A stretch of 64,000 nt of DNA from NCBI GenBank assembly GCA_020850755.1, contig JADZEB010000015.1:92046-156045 (forward strand), in the 5' to 3' direction. The notes under the pieces are model-generated. The model did not search any database. It saw only the letters and a list, made by a program, of their open reading frames with translations, and was not told the origin of the DNA. Within the stretch, counting starts at the first letter, position 1. Each line of letters starts with the position of its first letter. This stretch comes from Alphaproteobacteria bacterium. GTDB taxonomy: Bacteria; Pseudomonadota; Alphaproteobacteria; Acetobacterales; Acetobacteraceae. Positions 26,181 through 35,539 of this stretch are shown piece after piece. Both the position numbers and the translations under genes were made by a program.

Positions 26181-26210
26181 TTGGGATTCGCGGGGCATTA
26201 GGGGTATGTT
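26181..26210 (+). promoter_or_regulatory. possible sigma-70-type promoter for the SH3/caspase operon
   Basis: TTGGGA (26181-26186) and TATGTT (26205-26210) with an 18-nt spacer lie about 90 bp before the GTG of the lipoprotein gene, in a locally AT-richer stretch. The match is moderate only. Confidence 0.25.
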
Positions 26211-26300
26211 TGTACCATGTAACGTTCTTTCCGGAACGGGACGGGTCAGTTAGTCTTGGTTTTTGCGTCGGTCGCGCGCCACAGCGAAAGGGAGCCGCAC

Positions 26301-27392
26301 GTGCCCAATAACGCCACCACCTTCTCCGCGGCGATTGCCGCCACGCGCCGCCCCTGGGTTGCGATCGCGCCCGGCTGGCGGTCGCGCCTGCGCCAGAGCG
26401 TCTCGGTGCTGGCCGTTGTCGGCCTGCTCGCCGCCTGCACGACGCAGCAGATGCGCATCGGCGCCGATGATGGCAGCGACAGCTGCCGCCCGCTGCTGGT
26501 GGCGCTCGACAGCACCGGCAATTACTTCGCCGAGGACATCTTCAAGGGCGCGGTGGTGGGCGCCGTGGGCGGCGCGCTGCTTGGCGCGCTGGTCAGCGGC
26601 GGGCGCGGCAGCTCGATCGCCGCCGGCGCGGTTGCCGGCGGCCTGCTTGGCGCGGCGGCCGGCTACTGGTCGGCCTTGCGCCAGCAGCAGATGGACCAGG
26701 CGGGCCTCTATCGCCAGGTCAGCGGCGATCTCGCGCGCGAGAACGGCCAGATCGACCGCACCCAGCAGGCCTTCGACCGGCTGATGGATTGCCGCTGGAG
26801 CCAGGCCCAGCAGATCCGCGCCGATCTGCGCGCGCGCCGCATCACCCGCCCCGAGGCCGAGGCGCGCATGGCGCAGGTGCGCGAATGGTCGAAGCGCGAC
26901 ATCGAGGTCGCGCGCCGCATCAACGGCCAGATCCAGGGCCGCTCCGAGCAGTTCACCACGGCGGGCGAGGAGATGGGCTCGGTGCGCAAGGGCACGGTCC
27001 AGCGCCAGCCGCAGCGCCTCAACTCGAACGATCGCGTCGTGCGCCGCTCGGAGCTGCGCCTGCGGCCCTCGGCCGGCGCGCCCAAGGTGGACGACGTGCC
27101 GGCGAACAGCCAGGTGCGCGTCCTGTCCAAGAGCGGCGGCTACGCCCTGGTGGATACGCCCGACGGCAAGCGCGGCTTCATCACCACCTCGGCGCTGAGT
27201 TCGGGCAACCGCGGCGCCCGTTCGGCCACCGAGGCGCAGGGCGGCACCGCCGCGCCTGCGGCCGCGTCGGACGCCGATGTGCGGCGCCTGCACGCCTCGA
27301 ACATCGCGCGGCGCGACAATTTCGCCGATCGCGTCGAGGCGGCCGAGGGCCTGGCCAGCGCCGGCTTCGAGCTCGACGCGCGCACGAGCTGA
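26301..27392 (+). CDS. lipoprotein with glycine-zipper segment and C-terminal SH3 domain
   Basis: A 363-residue envelope protein. An N-terminal hydrophobic stretch ends in a lipobox, GLLAACTT. A glycine-zipper region, AVVGAVGGALLGALVSGG to GGLLGAAAGYW, follows around residues 80-130 and may insert in a membrane. Then comes a helical charged region, and near residue 250 a bacterial SH3-like domain (VVRRSELRLRPSAGAP, ANSQVRVLSKSGGYALVDT). I choose the GTG at 26301 because AAAGGGAG lies 9-10 nt upstream; an ATG at 26256 is the alternative. Its TGA overlaps the ATG of the caspase gene (TGATG), so the two are coupled. Confidence 0.75.
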   Translation: MPNNATTFSAAIAATRRPWVAIAPGWRSRLRQSVSVLAVVGLLAACTTQQMRIGADDGSDSCRPLLVALDSTGNYFAEDIFKGAVVGAVGGALLGALVSGGRGSSIAAGAVAGGLLGAAAGYWSALRQQQMDQAGLYRQVSGDLARENGQIDRTQQAFDRLMDCRWSQAQQIRADLRARRITRPEAEARMAQVREWSKRDIEVARRINGQIQGRSEQFTTAGEEMGSVRKGTVQRQPQRLNSNDRVVRRSELRLRPSAGAPKVDDVPANSQVRVLSKSGGYALVDTPDGKRGFITTSALSSGNRGARSATEAQGGTAAPAAASDADVRRLHASNIARRDNFADRVEAAEGLASAGFELDARTS

Positions 27393-30300
27393 TGGCGATG
27401 GCGGGTCGCCGCCGCCTACTTCTCCGGATGGTGCTGGGCGCGCTGGCCTTGGCCGGCGCGCTTGGCGCCGTTGCGCTTGCCCCGGCCGGGGCACAGCGCA
27501 CGCAGTCGGCGCCGACCCGGCAGGCCCAGCCGCAGGCCCCCGCCCAGCAGCAGGCGGCGCAGCCCCCGGCCACGCCCTTCCTGCGCGTCGAGGCAGGCCA
27601 GCACACGGCCGCGGTGATGCGCCTGTCCGTGGATGCGGGCGGCGGGCTGCTGGCCACCGCCTCGCTCGACAAGACCGTGCGCCTCTGGTCGCCCGAGGAT
27701 GGCACCGCGCGCGGCGTGCTGCGCGTGCCGATCGGCGGCCGCGGCGAGGGCGAGTTGTTCGCGGTGGCGCTGACGCCCGACGGGCGTCGTGCCTTCGCCG
27801 CCGGCTGGACCGGCTACAGCTGGGACCGGCGCATCTCGCTTTACGTGTTCGACGTGGCGCGCGGCGAGATGATCGGGCGGCTGCCCAACCTGCCGGCGGC
27901 GGTGAACCATATCGCGATCTCGGCCGATGGCGCGCGCGTGGCGCTGGCGCTCGCCGCGCAGGGAATCGTCGTGCTGAACGCCGCCAACGGCCAGCCGCTG
28001 TTCCAGGACCGGAATTACCGCGGCCCGGCGCGCATGGCGGTTTTCGATCGCACCGGCCGGCTGGCGGTTTCCTCGGCCGACGGCACGGTGCGGCTCTACG
28101 ATGCCCAGCACCGCAAGATCGCCGAGGCGGCGCCGGTGGCGAATGCGCGGCCCTATGGCGTCGCCTTCTCGCCCGACGGGGCGCTGGTCGCGGTAGGCTA
28201 CGAGGACCAGTTGCGCGTCGATGTGCTGATGGCCGCCGATCTGCGCATCGCCTATTCGCCGGTGGTGTCGGGCCTCAGCGGCGAGGCGCTGCCGGTGGTC
28301 GCCTTCGGCCATGACGATCGCGGCGGGTTGCAGCTATTCGCCGGCGGCTATGCGCGCAATGCCGGCGGGGATTTCGTCGTGCGCCGCTGGGGTGATTTCG
28401 GCTTCGGCCGGCCGGTTGACGTGCCGGTGGCGCGCGATGCGATCTCGCAGCTTCTCACCCTGCCGGGTGGCGGTGTCGCCTTCGCCACGCATGATCCCGG
28501 CTGGGGCCGCATCGCGCCCGACGGCACGGTGGGGCTTGCCGCCGAATCCCCCAGCATGGAGTTCCGCGGCATCCATCGCGGCCGGCTGGCGGTGTCGGCC
28601 GATGGTGCGGTGATCGAGTTCGGCACCCGGCTCAATGGTGCCAACCCGCTGCGCTTCGACCTGCACGAACGGCGGCTTTCCCCGGCCACGGGCGGGCGCG
28701 ATCTGGTGGCGCCGATCACGCAGGCGCAGGGCTATGCCTTGCGCAACTGGGACGATGCCGACCAGCCGAGCCTGAACAATCGCCGTCTGGTGCTGGGGCA
28801 GGGCGAGTTCTCGCGCAGCGCCACGATCGTGCCCGGCACCGGCCATGTGCTGCTCGGCACCGACACGCATCTGCGCCTGTTCGATGTCAACGGGCGCGAG
28901 CTTGCCAACCGCGAGGCGCCTGGCACGGTGTGGGGCGTGGCACCCTCGGCCGACGGCAAGCTGGCGCTCGCCGCGCTGGGCGACGGCACGCTGCGCTGGT
29001 TCGACCTTGCGGGCCCCGAGCCCCTGGCCGAGCGCGCCGCCCTGTTCGTGCATGCCGACGGCCAGCGCTGGGTGATGTGGACGCCGGAAGGCTTCTTCGA
29101 CCATTCCGACCGCGGCGGCAACGACCTTGTCGGCGTGCATCTCAATCGCGGCGCGGGGCAGGCGCCGGAATGGGTCAGTTTCGCGCAGGTCTACCGTTCG
29201 CTCTACGCGCCGGCGATCCTCCGCGCGCGCCTGCTGGGCGATCCGGCGCCGGCGCAGGCAAGGCTGGCCGAGCTTGGCGATATCCGCGGCAAGATCGACA
29301 ACTATCCGCGCGTCAGCGTGGCGCGCGTCTGCGTGCAGGGCGACGAGGGTTGCTCCGAGATCCAGGCCAACGGCCGGGCGCGCCTGCCTTCCGGCGCGCG
29401 CTCGGTGGAGATCACGCTCGACATCACCGATCGGGGCCTGGGCATCGGCGCGGTCGATGTATTCGTCAACGACCGCAATCGCGGCCGCATCCAGCTCGCC
29501 AACCCGCCGCAGGCCGGCGCGCGCACGCGCCAGGCGGTGGTGGCCGAGCTGGACCCGGGCGAGAACAACGTCCAGGTGCGCGTCTATGATGGCGGCAACG
29601 ACCTGTTCGCTGCCTCGCGCGCGATCCAGCTCCAGACCGATGCCGACCTCAGCCCCGCCGCCGGCCAGCACCAGGCGGGCCGGCTGTTCGTGCTGGCGGT
29701 GGGCGTGGACAAGTATCGCAACGCCTCGCTCAACCTGCGCTTCGCCGGCGCCGATGCGCGCAGCTTCGCCGAGCTTGTGCGCGCGCAAAGCGCGGGCCTG
29801 TTCCGCGAAACCGCGGTGCGCCTCCTGCTCGACGAGGACGCGACCACGAGCAACATCGTCTCGGCGCTGGAGGCGATCGCGCGCGCGGCCGCGCCCGACG
29901 ATACTTTCTTCCTCTATATGGCGGGCCACGGCATCCGCTCGGGGCTGGACGGGCGCTTCCTGTTCCTCAGCCACGATGTCGCCGACCTGTCCAGCCACCA
30001 GGCCGTGGCACGCCAGGCCTTGACCGAGCGCAACCTGATCGGGGCCCTGGCCCGCATCCGCGCACGCAACGGCTTCCTGTTCATCGACACCTGTTATTCC
30101 GGCGCGGTCACGCTCGACAACCTGGCCAATATCGGCCACGAGACCGGGCGCTACATGCTGGCTGCCTCCTCCTCGGTGCAGGAGGCGCTCGACAGCTACG
30201 ACAACAAGAACGGCGTGATGGCCTATGCGCTGCGCGAGGCCTTCGCCGGCCGCGCCCCGCGCGACGAGGAGGGCATCGTCTCCAGCCTCTCGCTCGGCGA

Positions 30301-30451
30301 GTTCGTGGCCCGGCGCGTGCCGGTGCTGGCGCGCGAGAAGCGCCACGCCCAGGAGGCCGTGTTCAAGACCGCGTTGCGCGAGCTGCGCGCCTTCCCGATT
30401 GCGCGCGTGGCGGCAGCGCAAGGCGGCGGCCAGCCGGCCCCGGGACGCTAG
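27392..30451 (+). CDS. WD40-like repeat protein with C-terminal caspase (C14) domain
   Basis: A 1019-residue exported protein. A signal peptide (residues 1-35, ending PAGAQ) is followed by a Pro/Gln-rich linker and WD40-type repeats, for example LLATASLDKTVRLWSPEDG, AFSPDGALVAVGYEDQ and LALAALGDGTLRWFDLAG. Around 620-780 lies a linker/beta domain. The C-terminal peptidase C14 domain begins near 790 (LFVLAVGVDKYRNASL) and keeps the catalytic dyad: His846 in YMAGHGIRSG and Cys901 in FIDTCYSG. The signal peptide places the caspase domain in the periplasm or beyond. It is coupled to the SH3 lipoprotein. The stop TAG lies at the first bases of the dispersed repeat. Possible roles are envelope stress or cell death; none is shown by sequence. 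Confidence 0.88.
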   Translation: MAMAGRRRLLLRMVLGALALAGALGAVALAPAGAQRTQSAPTRQAQPQAPAQQQAAQPPATPFLRVEAGQHTAAVMRLSVDAGGGLLATASLDKTVRLWSPEDGTARGVLRVPIGGRGEGELFAVALTPDGRRAFAAGWTGYSWDRRISLYVFDVARGEMIGRLPNLPAAVNHIAISADGARVALALAAQGIVVLNAANGQPLFQDRNYRGPARMAVFDRTGRLAVSSADGTVRLYDAQHRKIAEAAPVANARPYGVAFSPDGALVAVGYEDQLRVDVLMAADLRIAYSPVVSGLSGEALPVVAFGHDDRGGLQLFAGGYARNAGGDFVVRRWGDFGFGRPVDVPVARDAISQLLTLPGGGVAFATHDPGWGRIAPDGTVGLAAESPSMEFRGIHRGRLAVSADGAVIEFGTRLNGANPLRFDLHERRLSPATGGRDLVAPITQAQGYALRNWDDADQPSLNNRRLVLGQGEFSRSATIVPGTGHVLLGTDTHLRLFDVNGRELANREAPGTVWGVAPSADGKLALAALGDGTLRWFDLAGPEPLAERAALFVHADGQRWVMWTPEGFFDHSDRGGNDLVGVHLNRGAGQAPEWVSFAQVYRSLYAPAILRARLLGDPAPAQARLAELGDIRGKIDNYPRVSVARVCVQGDEGCSEIQANGRARLPSGARSVEITLDITDRGLGIGAVDVFVNDRNRGRIQLANPPQAGARTRQAVVAELDPGENNVQVRVYDGGNDLFAASRAIQLQTDADLSPAAGQHQAGRLFVLAVGVDKYRNASLNLRFAGADARSFAELVRAQSAGLFRETAVRLLLDEDATTSNIVSALEAIARAAAPDDTFFLYMAGHGIRSGLDGRFLFLSHDVADLSSHQAVARQALTERNLIGALARIRARNGFLFIDTCYSGAVTLDNLANIGHETGRYMLAASSSVQEALDSYDNKNGVMAYALREAFAGRAPRDEEGIVSSLSLGEFVARRVPVLAREKRHAQEAVFKTALRELRAFPIARVAAAQGGGQPAPGR

Positions 30452-30576
30452 GGCACGTTCCGTTCGGCTTCGATCAGCCGAACGGAACTCGTGCCCGAGA
30501 AACCTGTGGTTTGCGAGCAGCCTGGTCCGATCTGGTGGAACCGCGCTGCGGTTCCACCAGATCGGACGCTGCTCTA
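30449..30576. repeat. dispersed two-hairpin repeat, copy A (full, 128 bp)
   Basis: The first half is a near-perfect palindrome (30452-30494) around TCGATC with arms TTCCGTTCGGCT/AGCCGAACGGAA, flanked by GGGCAC and GTGCCC. The second is a perfect 20-bp inverted repeat, 30525-30544 with 30548-30567, with a 3-nt loop. The element starts in TAG, the stop of the caspase gene, and ends in CTA, the stop of the convergent membrane-protein gene. Confidence 0.85.
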
Positions 30577-31881
30577 GGCCAGGCTCTTAGGCTGCGCCCT
30601 TTCGCCCGGTGCGCCGGCCTGGCGCAGCGCCGCCGCCATCAACGCCAGCGCGCCGATCCACCAGCTCTGCCATGCCCCGAAGCTGACCACCGCGACGGTG
30701 AAGGCGCCGGCCGAAAAGGCCGCGCGGGCCCCGACGCTGGCGCTGCCGCGCGCACTCGCGCCGAAGGCCGCGATGCTCGCCGCGCCGAGCAGCCAGGCCA
30801 GCGCCGCGGCGCCCGCCGCGCCGAGTTCGAGCCAGACCTGCAACACGGCGTTGTGCGGATGCAGCGGCAGGGTCTGCGGCAGCAGCGGCGTGCCGTCAGC
30901 GGCGCGCGGCACCGCCCGCCCGCAGGGAGAGAGGAAATCGGCCGGAGCCTCGCCGCCCGGGATGGCGCGCGAGGCTTCCAGCCCCCAGCCGAGCAGCGGG
31001 CGCTCGGCGCGCTTGGCCTCGGCGAAGTTCCAGATGAATACGCGGTGCACGATCGATGCCTTGCTGTCGATCTGCGCGCACAGCATCGGCCCGAGGGGCT
31101 GCGGCAAGGCAAGCGGCAGGGCAAGCAGAAACGCAAGCTGCGCCGCGAGCAGGGCCCAGCGCAGCGCGGGTGCCAGCAGCACGACGCCGCAGGCGATCGC
31201 GCCCACTGCCAGCGCGAGCTGCGAGCCCATGTGCCGCGTCGTGTAGGCGGTGGCGATCGCGCAGACAAGCAGCAATGCGCCCAGCACGCGCCGCCGCTCG
31301 GCCCACAACAGGGCGGCAAGCGGCCAGGCCGCGACCGCATGCGCCGCCGCGCCACGGCTATAGCTCGCCGCCGCCCAGTTGGGCGGGCGGCCGCGCAGGG
31401 AAGCGGTGATCGGGCCGCCGAGCGCCAGATCGGCCAGCGCCAGTAACGCCGCCGCCACCAGCCCGAGCGCCGCGGCGCGCCGCAGTTCGGGGCCGAGGCG
31501 GGCGAAGGCCGCCGGCGCGGCGGCCAGCAGCAGGACGAGTGCCGCCAACTCGGCCGCGAGCCTCAAGCCGCGATCGAGGCTCGGTCCCGGCGTGATCGAC
31601 CACAATGCCGAGGCGACCCCCAGCGCCGCCAGCGGCAGCAAGGGCAGCGCCGCGCCCAGCACCGGAGCAAAGCCCGCCCGCGCCATTCCTGCCCGGCCTT
31701 GTGCCCGCCAGCCGGCCGCGAGCGCCAGCAGCGCCGCAACCAGCATCAGCGGGGCGAGGCCCATCGGCGCGTTGTAGGCAACCGGGCCGGCCAGCAGCGC
31801 CGGCAGGAGCGCGATCGCCTCTGGCCCGCGCCAGGCGGGTGCGGGGGCGGAGTGTGCGGAAGCGGGAGGAGCCGGATTCAT
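30574..31881 (-). CDS. O-antigen ligase/polymerase-like membrane protein
   Basis: A 435-residue protein with about ten hydrophobic segments and a periplasmic loop typical of the Wzy/O-antigen ligase (WaaL) family: FIWNFAEAKRAERPLLGWGLEASR and LPLHPHNAVLQVWLELGAAG, the latter holding the conserved HxHN-type motif. Such proteins join polysaccharide units to a lipid carrier or polymerise them. Start chosen at 31881 (MNPAPPASAH) behind GGAGGAG-like sequence; a frame to 31983 is an unlikely extension. The stop is supplied by the end of the dispersed repeat. Confidence 0.78.
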   Translation of the reverse strand: MNPAPPASAHSAPAPAWRGPEAIALLPALLAGPVAYNAPMGLAPLMLVAALLALAAGWRAQGRAGMARAGFAPVLGAALPLLPLAALGVASALWSITPGPSLDRGLRLAAELAALVLLLAAAPAAFARLGPELRRAAALGLVAAALLALADLALGGPITASLRGRPPNWAAASYSRGAAAHAVAAWPLAALLWAERRRVLGALLLVCAIATAYTTRHMGSQLALAVGAIACGVVLLAPALRWALLAAQLAFLLALPLALPQPLGPMLCAQIDSKASIVHRVFIWNFAEAKRAERPLLGWGLEASRAIPGGEAPADFLSPCGRAVPRAADGTPLLPQTLPLHPHNAVLQVWLELGAAGAAALAWLLGAASIAAFGASARGSASVGARAAFSAGAFTVAVVSFGAWQSWWIGALALMAAALRQAGAPGERAQPKSLA

Positions 31882-32027
31882 CGTCGCGCAGTTGATCCGA
31901 ACCGGCGGCCGAGGGCAATCGCCGCATTGCCGCCACGTGCTGCGATCGAGCGGGTTGCCCTGCCGCGCGCGGGACGCGATCATTGCAGCCGCCCGCGACG
32001 CCCGGCCTGCCCGAAGGAGCCACGCCC

Positions 32028-33431
32028 ATGCCCGTCCTGCCCGCCAGCGATGCCCGCTTCGACCACAAGGTGGAGGTGCTGGTCATCGGCGCCGGCGCCT
32101 GCGGCCTGACCGCCGCGCTGGCCGCGGGCGAGGGCGGCGCCGAGGTGCTGGTGCTGGAGCGCGACGAGACGCCCACCGGCTCGACCACCCTGTCCACGGG
32201 CCTTATCCCGGCCGCCGGCACCAGGTTGCAGCGCGCCGCCGGGATCGACGACAGCCCCGAGCAGCTCGCCGCCGACTTCATCGGCAAGGCCAAGGGCAAG
32301 ACCGACGAGAAGATGGCGCGCCTGATGGGCCGCGTCTCCGCGCCGACCGTGGAGTGGCTGATGGAGCGCCACGGGGTGGAGATGAACCTCGTCACCGGCT
32401 TCCTCTATCCCGGCCATTCGCGGCTGCGCATGCATGGCACGCCCAACCGCACCGGCCAGGAGCTGGAAGCCGCGCTGCTGGCCGCCGCCGGCCGCGCCGA
32501 GATCGACATCCTGACGGGCGCGCTGGCGAGCGACCTCTACGCCACGCCCGAGGGCCGCGTCGTGGCGGTGCGCGTCACCCGCCCCGACGGCAAGCAGGAG
32601 ACGGTGGGCTGCGAGGCGCTGGTGCTGGCGTGCAGCGGCTTCGGCGGCAATCGCGACATGGTGCGCGACTTCATCCCCGAAATCGCCGAGGCCGAATACT
32701 GGGGCCATGTCGGCAACAAGGGCGATGCGGTGAAGTGGGGCATGGCGCTTGGCGCCGCCACCGCCGACATGGGCAGCTACCAGGGCCACGGCGCGGTCGC
32801 CACCCCGCATGGCAACCCGATCGTCTGGGGCGTCTTGATGGAGGGCGGCATCCAGGTCAATGCGCTGGGCGAGCGCTTCTCTGACGAGACGCTCGGCTAT
32901 TCCGAGCAGGCGGTGGTGGTGGTGAAGCAGCCCGGCCACGTCGCCTGGAACATCTATGACGAGCAGCGCGAAAAGACCGCGCTGCAATTCACCGATTATC
33001 GCGAGGTGCTGTCGCTTGGCGGCATCCGGCGGGCGAACACGATCGCCGAGCTGGCGCGCGAGTGCGGCCTGCCGGCCGATGCGCTGGGGCGGACCATCGC
33101 CGCGGTCGAGGAGATGCGCGCCGGCCACGCCAAGGATACCTACGGGCGCGACTTCACCGGCAAGCCGCCCTTCGCGCCCCCCTATTGCGCCGTGAAAGTG
33201 ACCGGCGCGCTGTTCCACACCCAGGGCGGGCTGGTGGTGGACGAGGATGCGCGCGTGCTGCGCCCCGACGGCCGGGCGCTGCCCAACCTGTTCGCCGGCG
33301 GCGGGGCGGCACGCGGGCTTTCCGGCCCGTCGCGCTGGGGCTATCTGGCCGGGGCGGGCCTGCTGACGGCGACCGGCTTCGGGCGGCTTGCCGGGATAGC
33401 GGCGGCGAAGCAGGTGCGGGGCGGGGCATAG
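32028..33431 (+). CDS. FAD-binding dehydrogenase, fumarate reductase/3-ketosteroid dehydrogenase type
   Basis: A 467-residue flavoprotein of the succinate dehydrogenase/fumarate reductase flavoprotein superfamily. It has the FAD motif VLVIGAGACGLTAALAAGEG at the N-terminus, LVLACSGFGGNRDMV mid-protein and a C-terminal LFAGGGAARGLSGPSRWGYL that binds FAD. No signal peptide or membrane anchor. Start at 32028 follows GAAGGAG. It stands alone, divergent from the ligase-like gene. The substrate is not evident. Confidence 0.85.
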   Translation: MPVLPASDARFDHKVEVLVIGAGACGLTAALAAGEGGAEVLVLERDETPTGSTTLSTGLIPAAGTRLQRAAGIDDSPEQLAADFIGKAKGKTDEKMARLMGRVSAPTVEWLMERHGVEMNLVTGFLYPGHSRLRMHGTPNRTGQELEAALLAAAGRAEIDILTGALASDLYATPEGRVVAVRVTRPDGKQETVGCEALVLACSGFGGNRDMVRDFIPEIAEAEYWGHVGNKGDAVKWGMALGAATADMGSYQGHGAVATPHGNPIVWGVLMEGGIQVNALGERFSDETLGYSEQAVVVVKQPGHVAWNIYDEQREKTALQFTDYREVLSLGGIRRANTIAELARECGLPADALGRTIAAVEEMRAGHAKDTYGRDFTGKPPFAPPYCAVKVTGALFHTQGGLVVDEDARVLRPDGRALPNLFAGGGAARGLSGPSRWGYLAGAGLLTATGFGRLAGIAAAKQVRGGA

Positions 33432-33435
33432 CGCC

Positions 33436-33563
33436 TGGGGCACGTCCGGTTCGAGCTGAATCAGCCGAACGGGCGTCGTGCCCGTGAAACTCAAGGCTCG
33501 CGAGCAGCCTGGTCCCATCCGGCGGAACCGCAGCGCAACTCCACCGGATCGGACGCGGCTCTA
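33436..33563. repeat. dispersed two-hairpin repeat, copy B (full, 128 bp, diverged)
   Basis: Same length and layout as copy A but with substitutions in both hairpins (GGTTCGAGCTGAATCAGCCGAAC in place of the stronger palindrome). It fills the gap between the convergent FAD dehydrogenase and cysE genes, and its final CTA is the cysE stop codon. Confidence 0.8.
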
Positions 33564-34214
33564 GTCCGCGGCGTCGGGGCGGCGCGGGCGCAGCGCCTCG
33601 ATCTCGGCGCGCAGGCGGTCGAGCTCCTCGCGCATGGCGGCAAGCTGCTCGCCCACCGGATCGAGCGGCGCGCGCGGCAGGCCATAGCCCACCGACGGGT
33701 CCTGCGCATGCTCGGCGGGCGGGCGCGCCGGGATGCCGACCACGGTCACGCCGGGCGGCACCGCCGATGTCACCACCGCGTTCGCCCCCACCTTGGCGCC
33801 GCGCCCGACGCGGATCGGCCCGAGCACCTGCGCGCCCGCGCCGATCACCGCCTCGCTTTCGATATCCGGGTGGCGCTTGCCCGGGTTCCAGGACAGGCCG
33901 CCCAGGGTCACGCCGTGATAGATGGTCACGTCATCGCCCACGGTCGCGGTTTCGCCGATCACCACGCCCATGCCGTGGTCGATGAACAGGCGCCGGCCGA
34001 TGGTGGCACCCGGATGGATCTCGATGCCGGTGAGGAAGCGGCCGAGATGCGAGACGAAACGGGCCAGCCCGCGCAGCCGCCAGCGCCAGAGGAAATGCGC
34101 CATGCGATGCCACAGCACCGCATGCAGGCCGGGATAGGCGAAGATCACCTCGGCCCAGCTTGGCCGCGCCGGGTCGCGGGAGCGGATCGAGCGGCCGAGT
34201 TCGATGATTTCCAT
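33561..34214 (-). CDS. cysE: serine O-acetyltransferase
   Basis: A 217-residue enzyme making O-acetylserine from serine and acetyl-CoA, the first step of cysteine synthesis. It has the left-handed beta-helix hexapeptide repeats ([39 protein letters not shown]) with the catalytic His in [12 protein letters not shown]. It is the short CysE/EpsC type lacking the long N-terminal helical domain of enteric CysE. It lies 54 bp after cysK, probably one operon. The C-terminus ends in an Arg/Asp-rich tail. Confidence 0.93.
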   Translation of the reverse strand: MEIIELGRSIRSRDPARPSWAEVIFAYPGLHAVLWHRMAHFLWRWRLRGLARFVSHLGRFLTGIEIHPGATIGRRLFIDHGMGVVIGETATVGDDVTIYHGVTLGGLSWNPGKRHPDIESEAVIGAGAQVLGPIRVGRGAKVGANAVVTSAVPPGVTVVGIPARPPAEHAQDPSVGYGLPRAPLDPVGEQLAAMREELDRLRAEIEALRPRRPDAAD

Positions 34215-34268
34215 CCTGGCGATTCCGTTCTCGTCGCGCCGTTCTCGTCGCGCCGGGCGCCTGGCGCC

Positions 34269-35315
34269 TCAGGCGAGCCAGGCGGGCACGGGCAGGCCGC
34301 GCTCGCGCAGGAAGGCCGGGTTGAACAGCTTCGACTGGTAGCGCGCCCCGCCATCGCACAGCACGGTGACGATGGTGTGCCCGGGACCCAGCATGCGCGC
34401 GACACGGATCGCGGCGGCGACATTGATGCCGGCCGAGCCGCCGATCGAGATCCCCTCGTGGATCAAGAGGTCGAACACCTGCTCCAGCGCCTCGGCGTCG
34501 GGGATCTGCACCGCATCGTCGATCGGCGCGCCCTCCAGGTTGCCCGGCACGCGGCTCTGCCCGATCCCCTCGGTGATCGAGCTGCCCTCCATCTCCAGCA
34601 CGCCGCGCTTGACCCAGTTGTAGAGCGCCGAGCCCATCGGGTCGGCCAGCACGATGCGCACCGAGGGCTTGCGCAGCTTGAGCGCGGTGGCCACCCCGGC
34701 CAGCGTGCCGCCGGTGCCGCAGGAGCAGGTGAAGGCGTCGATCCCGCCGCCGGTCTGCGCCCAGATCTCGGCGCCGGTGGTGGCTTCGTGGCCGGCGCGG
34801 TTGGCAAGGTTGTCGAACTGGTTGGCCCAGATCGCGCCCTTCGCCTCGCTCTGCGCCAGTTCCTCGGCCAGGCGGCGCGAGACATGGACGTAGTTGCCCG
34901 GGTCCTTGAAGGGCTTGGCCGGCACCAGGCGCAGATCGGCGCCGATCATGCGCAGGAACTCGATCTTCTCGCGGCTCTGCGTCTCGGGCATGACGATGAC
35001 CGAACGGTAGCCGCGCGCATTGCCGACCAGCGTCAGGCCGATGCCGGTATTGCCGGCCGTGCCCTCGACGATGATGCCGCCCGGGCGGAGCTGGCCTGCG
35101 CGCTCGGCCGCCTGGATGATCGCCAGCGCCGCGCGGTCCTTGACCGAGCCGCCGGGGTTCATGAACTCGGCCTTGCCCAGGATCTCGCAGCCCGTGGCGG
35201 CCGAGGCGCGGGCAAGCCGGATCAGCGGCGTGTTGCCGATCGCCCCGATCAGCCCGTCGGCCGGGGCCGGAGCGGCGAGGGGGGGCAGTTGCAGGGGCGC
35301 GCGCGGGGCGGACAT
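34269..35315 (-). CDS. cysK: cysteine synthase A
   Basis: A 348-residue PLP enzyme that turns O-acetylserine and sulphide into cysteine. The PLP lysine is in NPGGSVKDRAA, the phosphate loop is SCGTGGTLAG, and the substrate loop is EGTAGNTGIG. The C-terminal GISIGGSAGINVAA is conserved. Start at 35315 follows GAAGGAAC; an open frame up to 35558 is unlikely coding. It heads the cysK-cysE pair. It is slightly longer than typical CysK (about 310-325) owing to an N-terminal Pro/Ala-rich stretch and a C-terminal tail, and resembles the cysteine synthase B/CBS-like branch in part. Confidence 0.92.
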   Translation of the reverse strand: MSAPRAPLQLPPLAAPAPADGLIGAIGNTPLIRLARASAATGCEILGKAEFMNPGGSVKDRAALAIIQAAERAGQLRPGGIIVEGTAGNTGIGLTLVGNARGYRSVIVMPETQSREKIEFLRMIGADLRLVPAKPFKDPGNYVHVSRRLAEELAQSEAKGAIWANQFDNLANRAGHEATTGAEIWAQTGGGIDAFTCSCGTGGTLAGVATALKLRKPSVRIVLADPMGSALYNWVKRGVLEMEGSSITEGIGQSRVPGNLEGAPIDDAVQIPDAEALEQVFDLLIHEGISIGGSAGINVAAAIRVARMLGPGHTIVTVLCDGGARYQSKLFNPAFLRERGLPVPAWLA

Positions 35316-35539
35316 GGCTGGTTCCTTCGTCTGGCCGGCACGAGGCCAGCCAGCGTGACATGGGCATGAAAGCGCGCAACGGCAATTCTCGGCAAGCCCG
35401 CCATGCGCCGCGGGCAGGGAGGGGCCGGGCACGCGCCCGGCCGGCACCGGGCGGCATGGGCGAAGGCGCGCCGGGATGCTATGGGAACGGGCACAAGCCG
35501 GCGGGATGCCTCGTCCGGCCGCGGGCAGGAGCCAAGGCG

